A stretch of DNA of 7,887 nucleotides. Source: Acidobacteriota bacterium. Its GTDB lineage: Bacteria; Acidobacteriota; Blastocatellia; Pyrinomonadales; Pyrinomonadaceae. The translations under genes and the position numbers were made by a program. Position 1 is the stretch's first letter; each line of letters opens with the position of its first letter. Location of the stretch: positions 1-7,887 of the forward strand of contig JACCYR010000052.1 of the NCBI GenBank assembly GCA_013696385.1, given 5' to 3'. Below, piece after piece: positions 1-5,950 of the stretch. Below the pieces are notes generated by a model. The model had not been told where the DNA came from. It saw only the letters and a program-made list of their open reading frames with translations, and searched no databases.

Positions 1-73
1 GCAGGGTAAAGAGTTCTACTTTATCGGCACCGACCCATCCGTCGTTACTCATACCGCTAAACGAATTCAATAA
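1..73 (+). CDS. 3' end of an upstream gene (possibly glutamate racemase)
   Basis: The frame starting at base 2 is open from the window edge to a TAA at 71-73 and gives 23 residues ending FYFIGTDPSVVTHTAKRIQ. The FY-x-x-(G)-x-DP pattern followed by an A-x-R-(hydrophobic) end resembles the extreme C-terminus of glutamate racemases (MurI), where a 'FYVxGDP...A.RFL' type tail is common. This is a weak match over very few residues. That a coding region ends here is reasonably likely; the family is a guess. A small stem-loop follows directly. Confidence 0.45.
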   Translation, partial: QGKEFYFIGTDPSVVTHTAKRIQ

Positions 74-75
74 AT

Positions 76-95
76 GCGGACTGATTACCGTCCGC
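76..95 (+). terminator. Small stem-loop just after the upstream stop codon
   Basis: GCGGAC (76-81) pairs with GTCCGC (90-95) around an 8-nt loop, starting three bases after the TAA of the upstream gene. The position suits a terminator or mRNA 3'-end hairpin, but no U-tract follows (the next bases are AAGACGCG), so it is not a classic intrinsic terminator. It may instead belong to the repeat-derived hairpin that follows at 106-151. Confidence 0.25.
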
Positions 96-105
96 AAGAC
101 GCGCA

Positions 106-151
106 AAGACAAGACACGAAGCGTGAAGTTTCACGCTTCGTGTCTTGTCTT
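106..151. repeat. 46-nt near-perfect palindrome (22-nt arms, 2-nt centre)
   Basis: The left arm 106-127 (begins AAGACAAGACACGAAG) is perfectly complementary to the right arm 130-151 (ends CTTCGTGTCTTGTCTT), with only GT at 128-129 between them. It would form a very stable hairpin in RNA or a cruciform in DNA. No T-tract follows the right arm, so an ordinary terminator is unlikely. The arm vocabulary (GCAAAGAC, ACGAAG) resembles the reverse complement of the octamers at 1696-1719, which suggests a dispersed intergenic repeat family. Function unknown. Confidence 0.8.
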
Positions 152-467
152 CTGTAACATTGCTTCAAGATTATCCCGTCATTGCGTTCCGGTTTTGCAG
201 GAGTTTCACGTTCTTCGTCCGGCGATTGAGCTAACGCGGCGCGGGACAACCGCAAGCTGCAATTTGAGAACTTGGCTGTCCCGCATTCACGCGATTTCTT
301 CGGCGGCGCGTCCGATTTCAAACGTGCCAAAACAAAAGTATGAAACAACTAACAGACAAATCTTAGTTTGTCGGAACGCCAACCGGCAGCATAAATTTCA
401 GAATGGCTCTCAAACCTGCCGCCAAACTTTTAGTTCACCACCAATTTTTATAAAGATGTCGAAAAGA
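152..467. other. Long intergenic stretch without a supportable gene
   Basis: About 370 bases between the hairpin and the haem-protein gene hold no reading frame that looks like a real protein. The open frames here give Arg/Ser/Cys-rich products with no recognisable motif. The part from about 160 to 330 looks more GC-rich than the AT-rich DNA just downstream. It contains an 8-bp inverted repeat, GCGGGACA (241-248) with TGTCCCGC (277-284), and a weaker outer pairing, CACGTT (207-212) with AACGTG (321-326). This could be a structured RNA, a decayed gene or repeat debris. I recognise no tRNA, RNase P, tmRNA or 6S signature. Confidence 0.4.
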
Positions 468-497
468 TTGATACGAAAGTTAAATTTTTGTGTTAAT
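468..497 (+). promoter_or_regulatory. Possible sigma70-type promoter for the haem-binding protein gene
   Basis: TTGATA at 468-473 (5 of 6 to TTGACA) is followed after 18 bp by GTTAAT at 492-497 (4 of 6 to TATAAT) in T-rich DNA. This would start transcription about 20 nt before the ATG at 523. The -10 match is poor and the region is AT-rich, so chance is possible. No strong ribosome binding site precedes the ATG. Confidence 0.3.
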
Positions 498-522
498 CTT
501 TTTTGCTTGAGAATAAAAGTTT

Positions 523-990
523 ATGAAGAGGTTTTTGAAAATTGCCGCAATTATTTTGGCGGCTGCATTTGTTGTAATTCAGTTTATTCGTCCCGATTTT
601 ACAAATCCGCCGGTCAATCAATCCGAAACTTTAGAAGCCTCAACGCAAGTTCCTAAAAATGTCGAAGCAATTTTGACAAATTCCTGCAAAGACTGCCATT
701 CGTATGAAAGTCAATATCCGTGGTATTCAAAAATTCAGCCTTCGGCGTGGTTTTTGGCTCGCCATATTGAAGAAGGTCGGCACGAAATGAATCTCTCCGT
801 TTGGAATACTTACGAGGCAAAACGAAAACGGCGCAAACTTAGTCAGATGTGCGAGCAAGCCGAATCACATGAAATGCCTTTGCCGTCGTATTTATGGATT
901 CATCGGAGCGCAAAACTCTCGGATGAACAAATCGAAATTTTGTGCAATTGGACAAGACAAGAAAGTGATAAATTAGCTCAAGCGCAGTAA
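523..990 (+). CDS. Membrane-anchored haem-binding domain protein (Haem_bd type)
   Basis: This 155-residue protein begins with a lysine/arginine n-region and one hydrophobic segment (about residues 6-21, KIAAIILAAAFVVIQF). That segment is probably an uncleaved N-terminal anchor, placing the rest outside the cytoplasm. A single c-type haem motif CKDCH lies at 55-59 (Cys55, Cys58, His59). It is followed by YPWYSKIQPSAWFLARHI (about 65-82), then by MPLPSYLWIHRSAKLS (118-133) and a C-terminal 'DEQIEILCNWT' helix. The order CxxCH, then WPWYS-like, EGR, and MP-x(2)-Y...H-x-x-AKLS is the layout I know from the Haem_bd family (Pfam DUF of cytochrome-like proteins). Met118 is a candidate distal haem ligand. 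Family role: electron transfer or redox sensing, substrate unknown. It stands alone, with no partner oxidase or reductase in view. Confidence 0.85.
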   Translation: MKRFLKIAAIILAAAFVVIQFIRPDFTNPPVNQSETLEASTQVPKNVEAILTNSCKDCHSYESQYPWYSKIQPSAWFLARHIEEGRHEMNLSVWNTYEAKRKRRKLSQMCEQAESHEMPLPSYLWIHRSAKLSDEQIEILCNWTRQESDKLAQAQ

Positions 991-1085
991 TTTTTTGCTG
1001 GAAAAAAATGGAAAACCTAAATCCTTGCAACTGCATCAAAAGCGCGATAAAATTCTTTCCTGAATCTTTTTTACAGAAGAACTCG

Positions 1086-1589
1086 ATGAAAAATAAGTTT
1101 ATTGCAAAGCCGAAAGCCGTCATTTTTGCGCTTTTTATTGCGTTAACTGCGAATTTTTTTGCAATTAATCAAACTGTATTATCCAAAAGTTATGCCGATG
1201 ACGAATATCAAATTTTTGAATTAGTGAACGTGGAACGGCACAGAAGCGGTTTGAACGATTTGGATTGGGACGAAAATTTGGCGCGTGTGGCGCGTCGTTA
1301 TTCAGAGAAAATGTTAAAAGAAAATTTTTTTGACCATGCTGATTTTAACGGAAAAACTGTGGTTGACCGTGCGAAAGATTCGCGCATAAAAGACTGGCGC
1401 AAAATTGGTGAAAACCTCTTTTATTGTGAAGGTTACAGAAATTTTGATGCCGTCGCCATCAAAGGTTGGATGAAGTCTGCGACGCATCGGCAAAATATCT
1501 TGGACGGCGATTGGACGGCGACAGGCATCGGTATTGCCAAATCAAAAGACGGCAGAATTTATGTTACTCAAGTTTTCATTGAAGATTAA
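1086..1589 (+). CDS. Secreted CAP/SCP-domain protein (YkwD-like)
   Basis: From the ATG at 1086 the product is 167 residues. An upstream in-frame ATG at 1008 would add 26 residues (MENLNPCNC...). I prefer 1086 because it puts a normal signal peptide at the N-terminus: basic MKNKFIAKPK, hydrophobic core about 11-26, likely cleavage after SYA (about residue 37). AGAAG also lies a suitable distance upstream. The mature part is one CAP domain: the helix 'FELVNVERHRSGL' (44-56), His84 in FFDHADF, Glu109 in IGENLF, His134 in THRQNIL and the TQVF strand at 161-164. These match the conserved His/Glu cavity residues of the SCP/PR-1/YkwD superfamily, which bind divalent metal or small lipids in some members. 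The biochemical role in bacteria is mostly unknown. It is probably exported and monocistronic. Confidence 0.87.
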   Translation: MKNKFIAKPKAVIFALFIALTANFFAINQTVLSKSYADDEYQIFELVNVERHRSGLNDLDWDENLARVARRYSEKMLKENFFDHADFNGKTVVDRAKDSRIKDWRKIGENLFYCEGYRNFDAVAIKGWMKSATHRQNILDGDWTATGIGIAKSKDGRIYVTQVFIED

Positions 1590-1666
1590 AATCACTGCAA
1601 CAACCCGGTTAATCTTACTTTCGATTACAAAATGAACAAATAAAGCTGGAAATCCGTTGTCAAAAT

Positions 1667-1694
1667 TTGCTGAAAATCGGCATTTTTTGTTAAT
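1667..1694 (+). promoter_or_regulatory. Weak candidate promoter for the def gene run
   Basis: TTGCTG (1667-1672) and GTTAAT (1689-1694) are separated by 16 bp, upstream of def. The GTTAAT sits in the T-rich context TTTTTTGTTAATACTTT. This resembles TTTTTGTGTTAATCTTT at the candidate promoter of the haem-protein gene (485-501), which is the main reason to list it. The -35 match is poor. A start here would put the octamer repeat in the transcribed leader of def. Confidence 0.22.
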
Positions 1695-1695
1695 A

Positions 1696-1719
1696 CTTTG
1701 CGTCTTTGCATCTTTGCGG
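1696..1719. repeat. Three tandem octamers (CTTTGCGT type) in the def leader
   Basis: CTTTGCGT (1696-1703), CTTTGCAT (1704-1711) and CTTTGCGG (1712-1719) are head-to-tail units, each differing from the others only in the last two bases. They end 12 nt before the def start codon. The reverse complement (CCGCAAAGATGCAAAGACGC) resembles the sequence around 94-119, which suggests the same dispersed repeat family. I know phrases of this type (CTTTGCGTCTTTGCG...) as recurrent intergenic repeats in several bacterial genomes. Confidence 0.6.
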
Positions 1720-1731
1720 TAAAATTTTTAT

Positions 1732-2247
1732 ATGGCACGACTGAAAATTGTTTATTATCCCAAACCTGTTTTGCTGACGGTTGGCAAACCGGTCGAAGAA
1801 TTTGACGAGAGTTTGAAAAAACTCATCGAAGATATGTTTGAAACAATGTATCAAGCGCAGGGCGTTGGACTTGCCGCGCCGCAAGTCGCCGTTTCAAAAC
1901 GTCTTTTTGTGATGGATTGTTCGGGCGGCGAAGACCAATTGCAGAAAATCGCATTGATAAATCCCGAAATTATTCACGTTGAAGGCGAACAAATTGGCGA
2001 CGAAGGTTGTCTTTCATTTCCCGGACTTTATCAAAAAGTGCAGCGCAATCTGCGGACAATCGTGCGTTATCAAGACATTAATGGGGAGTTTCAGGAACTC
2101 GACGGCGAAAATTTAACGGCACGCTGCGTTCTGCACGAAACCGACCACTGCGACGGCATTGTTTTCTTAGACAGAATGACAATTTTGAAACGTGAAATGG
2201 CGAAACGCAAAATCAAGAAATTGCAGAAAACGGGAAAATGGGAGTGA
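1732..2247 (+). CDS. def: Peptide deformylase
   Basis: The 171-residue product has all three peptide deformylase motifs: GVGLAAPQ at 44-51 (motif 1, oxyanion Gln51), EGCLS at 91-95 (motif 2, metal ligand Cys93) and HETDH at 135-139 (motif 3, metal ligands His135 and His139, catalytic Glu136). The enzyme removes the formyl group from the N-terminal Met of nascent proteins, in the cytoplasm at the ribosome exit, using Fe2+ or a similar metal. Length is normal for the bacterial family, with a basic C-terminal helix (KREMAKRKIKKLQKTGKWE) of the kind that can contact the ribosome. The residue after HETDH is Cys where Leu or Ile is usual, a mild variation. Only one ATG fits the start, and no good ribosome binding site precedes it. 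The gene opens the run that contains the toxin-antitoxin pair; its usual partner fmt is about 5.5 kb downstream. Confidence 0.97.
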   Translation: MARLKIVYYPKPVLLTVGKPVEEFDESLKKLIEDMFETMYQAQGVGLAAPQVAVSKRLFVMDCSGGEDQLQKIALINPEIIHVEGEQIGDEGCLSFPGLYQKVQRNLRTIVRYQDINGEFQELDGENLTARCVLHETDHCDGIVFLDRMTILKREMAKRKIKKLQKTGKWE

Positions 2248-2253
2248 AAAGGT

Positions 2254-2258
2254 AGGAG
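2254..2258 (+). promoter_or_regulatory. Strong ribosome binding site of the antitoxin gene
   Basis: AGGAG ends six bases before the ATG at 2265. It is one of only two clear Shine-Dalgarno sequences in the window and would favour high antitoxin translation relative to the overlapping toxin, whose upstream GAAGAAG (2427-2433) is weaker. Confidence 0.7.
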
Positions 2259-2264
2259 AAATTT

Positions 2265-2456
2265 ATGCAGACGGAAGTTTTAGTCGAAAAAATTAAACAG
2301 TTGCCGCCGCAACGAGTTGCCGAAGTTGAGGATTTTGTTGATTTTCTTGCCCAACGCGAGGAACAAAAACTCGTTCAATCAGCGATGAAACTTTCCGAAA
2401 ACTCTTTCCGAAAAGTTTGGGATAACGAAGAAGATTCGATTTATGACGAATTATAA
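2265..2456 (+). CDS. Antitoxin of a MazF-type toxin-antitoxin pair
   Basis: This is a 63-residue acidic protein. The N-terminal part, LVEKIKQLPPQRVAEVEDFV (about 6-25), followed by DFLAQREEQK, is a pattern I recognise in small antitoxins of the DUF2281 or related type. The tail SFRKVWDNEEDSIYDEL (47-63) is the acidic, aromatic-containing end typical of the toxin-binding segment in such pairs. Expected role: bind and neutralise the toxin encoded next door, and possibly repress the pair's own promoter. No clear DNA-binding fold can be read from the sequence. A strong AGGAG precedes the start. The stop codon lies 14 nt inside the toxin gene, so translation is probably coupled. Family naming is from memory and moderately sure. 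Confidence 0.8.
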   Translation: MQTEVLVEKIKQLPPQRVAEVEDFVDFLAQREEQKLVQSAMKLSENSFRKVWDNEEDSIYDEL

Positions 2457-2781
2457 TTTCGGCGATATTGTTCTCGTGCCATTTCCTTTTACTAACCAAG
2501 CCGGAACGAAAAAACGCCCTGCCGTTGTTGTCAGTAAATTGCTTTATAATTCTTCTCATCCTGATTTGGTCTTAATGGCAATAACAAGTCAGATAAGAAA
2601 ATCTTTGAAGATTGATGAAGTTGAGATTGTCGAATGGCAAAAAGCTGGATTGTTAAAACCATCGGTTATCAAACCTGTATTTACGACGATTGAAAAAAGT
2701 TTGATTTTGCGCCAGCTCGGAAATTTGGAAGATAGCGATAAGGAAAATTTGAAAACGATTTTACAGACAATTTTGGGGTAG
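2443..2781 (+). CDS. MazF/PemK-family endoribonuclease toxin
   Basis: The 112-residue product shows the PemK/MazF beta-barrel pattern: FGDIVLVPFPFTNQ (6-19), KKRPAVVVS (23-31, Arg25 equivalent to the catalytic Arg), LMAITSQ (44-50, Thr48 and Ser49 at the second active-site position), then KAGLLKPSVIKP (67-78) and TIEKSLILRQLGNL (82-95). Members cleave mRNA, sometimes tRNA or rRNA, at short motifs and arrest translation when the antitoxin is lost. The start ATG overlaps the end of the antitoxin gene by 14 nt, the classic antitoxin-first order. The downstream dehydrogenase begins 14 nt after the stop. All conserved positions appear intact, so the toxin looks functional. Cleavage specificity cannot be read here. 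Confidence 0.92.
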   Translation: MTNYNFGDIVLVPFPFTNQAGTKKRPAVVVSKLLYNSSHPDLVLMAITSQIRKSLKIDEVEIVEWQKAGLLKPSVIKPVFTTIEKSLILRQLGNLEDSDKENLKTILQTILG

Positions 2782-2795
2782 AAAAGAAAAAGATT

Positions 2796-4433
2796 ATGCA
2801 AACACAAAAAACATTAGACGAATTTAGAAACGAACCATTCACCGATTTTTCAAAACCTGAAAACGCCGCAGCGATGCGGCAAGCGATTGAAAAGGTCAGA
2901 GGCGAACTTGGGAAAGAATATCCGATTATCATTGGCGGCGAGAAAATCGAGTTGGAAAAGAAATTTGAGAGCATCAATCCGGCGGAAAAATCTCAGGTTG
3001 TCGGTGTGTTTTCCGAAGCCGACACCGATGCGGAAAACTTGGTTAATAAAGCGATTGAGGCGGCGACGGAAGCCTTTAAGACTTGGAAAAATATTCCCGC
3101 CGAAGAACGTGCCGAATATCTTTTTAATGCGGCGAAGATTATCCGCGACAGAAAGCACGAGTTTTCGGCGTGGATGATTTTTGAAGTCGGAAAAACCTGG
3201 GCGGAAGCCGACGGCGACACGCAGGAAGCAATTGACTTTTTGGAATTTTACGGGCGCGAGATGATTCGTTGGGCGGGCGAACAACCCTTAACGAAACTCG
3301 AAAGCGAAAATAACCGCTTTGAATATATTCCGCTCGGAGTCGGCGCGATTATTCCGCCTTGGAATTTTCCGCTGGCGATTATGGCGGGAATGACGATGGC
3401 GGCTGTCGTTGCTGGGAATACGGTGATTTTGAAACCTTCGTCCGATTCGCCGACGATTGCCGCAAAATTTGTCGAGGTTTTGGCAGAAGTCGGTTTGCCG
3501 AAAGGTGTTGTCAATTTTATCACCGGAAGCGCGGGAACGGGCGAAGCAATGGTGACGCATCCGAAAACTCGTTTTATCTCCTTTACGGGTTCAAAACAAG
3601 TCGGTCTGCACATCAACGAACAAGCCGCGAAAACACGCGACGGGCAAATTTGGATAAAGCGCGTGGTGGCAGAAATGGGCGGAAAAGACGCAATTGTTGT
3701 TGCCGAAGATGCCGATTTGGATTCAGCCGCGCTTGGCACAGTGCAAGCCGCGTTTGGTTTTCAAGGTCAGAAATGTTCGGCGTGTTCGCGTCTGATTGTG
3801 GACGAAAAAGTTCACGACGCGCTTGTGGAAAAAATTGTCGGATTGACGAAGAAACTGAAAATCGGACAGCCGACCGAAGACGACACGAATATGAGTGCGG
3901 TTATCAACCAACGAGCGTTTGAAAATACTTTGTCGTATATCAAAAAAGGACAGGACGAAGGCGGGAAAGTTGTGACCGGCGGAAGCGGCGATGCCGCCGA
4001 TGGTTTTTATATCGAACCAACAATTATTGATAACGTTAAGCCGAAAGCAACGATTGAGCAGGAAGAAATTTTCGCGCCTGTTCTGGCGGTAATTAAAGCG
4101 CGGAATTTTGACCACGCTTTGGAAATCGCCAACGATACGGAGTTTGGTTTGACGGGTGCGGTTTATTCGAGCGACGAAGGAAAATTGGAAAAAGCGCGGC
4201 GCGAATTTCACGTCGGAAATCTTTATCTAAACCGCAAATGCACGGGCGCACTCGTCGGCGTTCATCCGTTTGGCGGTTTTAATATGTCTGGCACAGATTC
4301 AAAGGCTGGCGGACGCGAATATCTGCTGCAATTTATGCAGGGAAAATCAATTTCAACAAAAATTGCGGCAAATAAACGCGACGACAGTAAGTCGGTTGGA
4401 AACGCAGCGGATACAACAGCTAAGGCTTTTTGA
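2796..4433 (+). CDS. pruA: Delta-1-pyrroline-5-carboxylate (L-glutamate gamma-semialdehyde) dehydrogenase
   Basis: This is a 545-residue aldehyde dehydrogenase superfamily member of the RocA/PruA branch. It oxidises L-glutamate gamma-semialdehyde to glutamate with NAD+, the second step of proline catabolism, in the cytoplasm. Visible landmarks are PPWNFPLA with oxyanion Asn190, the cofactor strand NTVILKPSSDSP (Lys213), the Gly loop FTGSKQVG (263-270), general base Glu293 in VAEMGGKDAIVV, nucleophile Cys327 in GFQGQKCSACSR, EEIFAP (423-428) and the C-terminal PFGGFNMSGTDSKAGG (491-506). The GFQGQKCSACSR and GFNMSGTDSKAGG wording is typical of this enzyme rather than of general aldehyde dehydrogenases. 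The last 20 or so residues (NKRDDSKSVGNAADTTAKAF) are a polar extension beyond the usual end. No proline dehydrogenase gene is in view. No clear Shine-Dalgarno precedes the ATG. Confidence 0.95.
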   Translation: MQTQKTLDEFRNEPFTDFSKPENAAAMRQAIEKVRGELGKEYPIIIGGEKIELEKKFESINPAEKSQVVGVFSEADTDAENLVNKAIEAATEAFKTWKNIPAEERAEYLFNAAKIIRDRKHEFSAWMIFEVGKTWAEADGDTQEAIDFLEFYGREMIRWAGEQPLTKLESENNRFEYIPLGVGAIIPPWNFPLAIMAGMTMAAVVAGNTVILKPSSDSPTIAAKFVEVLAEVGLPKGVVNFITGSAGTGEAMVTHPKTRFISFTGSKQVGLHINEQAAKTRDGQIWIKRVVAEMGGKDAIVVAEDADLDSAALGTVQAAFGFQGQKCSACSRLIVDEKVHDALVEKIVGLTKKLKIGQPTEDDTNMSAVINQRAFENTLSYIKKGQDEGGKVVTGGSGDAADGFYIEPTIIDNVKPKATIEQEEIFAPVLAVIKARNFDHALEIANDTEFGLTGAVYSSDEGKLEKARREFHVGNLYLNRKCTGALVGVHPFGGFNMSGTDSKAGGREYLLQFMQGKSISTKIAANKRDDSKSVGNAADTTAKAF

Positions 4434-4446
4434 TAATTAAAATAAA

Positions 4447-5370
4447 ATGAAAAAAACAAGTTTTGTTAGAATTTTAAGTTGCTGTTTGATTTTATTAATA
4501 ATAGTTTCCGCCGTTTTTGCTCAAAGACGAAATAAAACAAAACCGGCAGCGAAACCAAATCCAATTGTCCTTGCCGTTTTAAATGACGGTCAGACGCTTG
4601 AACCGATTGCACAGATTGATAAAGGCAAATTAGTTCCAACAGGCGGCGAAGGCGAACCGAAGTCTTTAATGAGTTTTGTCAATACTTTTTATAAACCGAA
4701 GACAAATTACAGCTTGATTTTCGGCGGGAAATTAAACGGCACAGTAACGGTCAAAAGTTCCGACCCGAAATCCGAATGCGCCAAAAATCTGGCGACGATT
4801 ACAACGCAATCGGCAAAGGCGAAATTGAAGGGTTTTGTGATGGGTTTGGCGACAAATGCGCGAACACAAGCGACTGCTTCGGGCGTGCGGCGGTTGCCGA
4901 CTTATGCCGAACGCAGCGAAATCGAATCGCTTGTTCGCGCCGAATTTGCTAAACAAGGCGTGTCGGAAAATGCGGTCAAAAATATCAAATATTATAATTT
5001 AACCGCGCTCGATGTTGATAATGACGGCAAAGCCGAAATGGTCGGTTCGTTCTGGACAGAAAATTCCGCCAAGGAAAGAAATTTACTTTTTTTTATCGCC
5101 GACAAAGATGGCAACGGCAAATATAAATTCGGTTACAGCAAGTATGAAAAAGTTACGCCCGATAAAGTAATGAGCGGCGAACTGAAAGATTTGGATGACG
5201 GACTCGGCAATGAATTGCTGCTTGACGCGCTGGAATACAACGGCGATACAACCGCCGAAATTTTTACCATCAGCAAGGCTTTTGAAGGAAATAATTTTAG
5301 TGTTTATAGCCGTCAGGACGGAAAATGGACGAAAGTTTTTGAAGGTTATAATTATCACTGTGCATATTAA
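4447..5370 (+). CDS. Exported protein of unknown function with Ca-loop/VCBS-like segments
   Basis: I do not recognise this 307-residue protein. It starts with a clear signal peptide: MKKTSFVR, hydrophobic core about 9-23, likely cleavage after VFA (residue 25). A basic linker (QRRNKTKPAAKPNP) follows. Residues about 40-140 form a Gly/Lys-rich segment without known motifs, and about 150-180 look helical. The C-terminal part has two Asp-rich loops, DVDNDGKAE (189-197) and DKDGNGKYKF (219-228). A third related phrase, LDALEYNGDTTAEIF (259-273), lies before VYSRQDGKWTKVFEG (286-300). These recall VCBS/FG-GAP or EF-hand-like calcium loops, in which case the protein would be a small extracellular beta-propeller-like or Ca-binding protein. 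The loops are degenerate: the 12th position of the first is Gly rather than Glu. It starts 13 nt after pruA and precedes msrB, so it is probably co-transcribed. Confidence 0.85.
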   Translation: MKKTSFVRILSCCLILLIIVSAVFAQRRNKTKPAAKPNPIVLAVLNDGQTLEPIAQIDKGKLVPTGGEGEPKSLMSFVNTFYKPKTNYSLIFGGKLNGTVTVKSSDPKSECAKNLATITTQSAKAKLKGFVMGLATNARTQATASGVRRLPTYAERSEIESLVRAEFAKQGVSENAVKNIKYYNLTALDVDNDGKAEMVGSFWTENSAKERNLLFFIADKDGNGKYKFGYSKYEKVTPDKVMSGELKDLDDGLGNELLLDALEYNGDTTAEIFTISKAFEGNNFSVYSRQDGKWTKVFEGYNYHCAY

Positions 5371-5391
5371 ATTTAGGGGAAATTGAAGAAC

Positions 5392-5397
5392 AAGGAG
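5392..5397 (+). promoter_or_regulatory. Strong ribosome binding site of msrB
   Basis: AAGGAG lies five bases before the ATG at 5403, the best Shine-Dalgarno match in the window. It supports that ATG as the start. Confidence 0.75.
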
Positions 5398-5402
5398 TAA
5401 AA

Positions 5403-5867
5403 ATGAAAAATTATACGAAACCAACAGATGAAGAATTGCGGCAAAAGCTAACGCCGATGCAGTATGAGGTTACGCAAAACGAAGGCACTGAACCACCGCA
5501 CCGAAATGAATATTGGGATAATAAAGAGCAAGGTTTATATGTTGACATCGTTTCGGGCGAGCCGCTTTTCAGTTCGTTTGAAAAGTTTGATTCGAGCTGC
5601 GGTTGGGCAAGTTTTTCGCAACCGCTCGAAGCGGAAAATTTTGTTGAAAAAGAAGATAGAAAATTCGGAATGCGGCGCGTCGAGGTGCGCTCAAAACACG
5701 CCGATTCGCATCTCGGTCACGTTTTTGACGACGGACCGCGCGAGCTTGGCGGACTGCGTTATTGTATGAATTCGGCTTCGATGCGCTTTATTCCGGTTGA
5801 TAAACTCGAAGCCGAAGGTTATGGCGAATATATTTCGCTGTTTGAGCAAAAAGATTCGGAAGGCTGA
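5403..5867 (+). CDS. msrB: Peptide methionine (R)-S-oxide reductase
   Basis: The 154-residue MsrB domain protein reduces the R-epimer of methionine sulfoxide in proteins, with thioredoxin as usual donor. Evidence in order: LTPMQYEVTQNEGTEPP (16-32), GLYVDIVSGEPLFSS (44-58), SSCGWASF with Cys66 at the known resolving position (64-71), the SKHADSHLGHVFDDGP block with His99, His103 and His106 (97-112), and RYCMNSASMRF with catalytic Cys121 (119-129). The four Cys of the zinc-binding CxxC pairs found in many MsrB proteins are absent, so this is the zinc-free form. Ala replaces the usual Pro in the GWPSF block. There is no signal peptide, so it is cytoplasmic. It is the last gene before a terminator and follows the exported unknown gene by 32 nt. 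Confidence 0.96.
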   Translation: MKNYTKPTDEELRQKLTPMQYEVTQNEGTEPPHRNEYWDNKEQGLYVDIVSGEPLFSSFEKFDSSCGWASFSQPLEAENFVEKEDRKFGMRRVEVRSKHADSHLGHVFDDGPRELGGLRYCMNSASMRFIPVDKLEAEGYGEYISLFEQKDSEG

Positions 5868-5891
5868 AAAATCTTGTAAAATGACAATCTG

Positions 5892-5926
5892 AAAAATGGC
5901 TTTGAGTTTGTTCTTAAAGCCTTTTT
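5892..5926 (+). terminator. Intrinsic terminator downstream of msrB
   Basis: GGCTTTGAG (5898-5906) pairs with CTTAAAGCC (5913-5921), including one G-T wobble, around the 6-nt loop TTTGTT. Five T residues (5922-5926) follow immediately and an A-run (5892-5896) precedes the stem. It lies 24 nt after the msrB stop and has all the features of a rho-independent terminator. It would end the def-to-msrB run and may also work in reverse because of the A-run. Confidence 0.85.
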
Positions 5927-5950
5927 CGCTTGCACATCTTAAATAGATGT

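Larger units (their letters stand above)
1732..5926 (+). other. Probable transcription unit def-antitoxin-toxin-pruA-unknown-msrB
   Basis: Six + strand genes follow one another with spacings of 17 nt, a 14-nt overlap, 14 nt, 13 nt and 32 nt. A strong intrinsic terminator follows the last stop codon. No internal terminator was seen. Clear Shine-Dalgarno sequences precede only the antitoxin and msrB; the other starts have weak or no match. Co-transcription is inferred from spacing. Internal promoters, for instance one for the toxin-antitoxin pair, cannot be excluded. Confidence 0.5.

Noticed and set aside
160..345. 6S RNA, RNase P RNA or tmRNA
   Set aside because: Nested inverted repeats are present, but none of the conserved sequence signatures of these RNAs was found.
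85..348. Open frame of 87 codons on the - strand
   Set aside because: It spans the hairpin and the GC-rich inverted repeat, has no recognisable domain and no plausible ribosome binding site; the openness is explained by composition.
123..656. Open frame of 177 codons on the + strand over the 5' gene-poor region
   Set aside because: It begins inside the 46-nt hairpin, overlaps the start of the haem-binding protein gene in another frame, and encodes a Cys/Arg/Ser-rich product with no motif.
1008..1085. Longer N-terminus of the CAP-domain protein starting at 1008
   Set aside because: It would bury the signal peptide 26 residues in from the start; the ATG at 1086 gives a normal signal peptide and has a suitable AGAAG upstream.
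3359..3922. 187-codon + strand frame inside pruA
   Set aside because: It is a shifted frame over the conserved dehydrogenase core and encodes an Arg/Cys-rich sequence without domains.
4390..4440. Terminator after pruA
   Set aside because: A short T-run follows AGGC near the pruA stop, but no stem longer than about four pairs can be formed, and the next gene starts 13 nt later.
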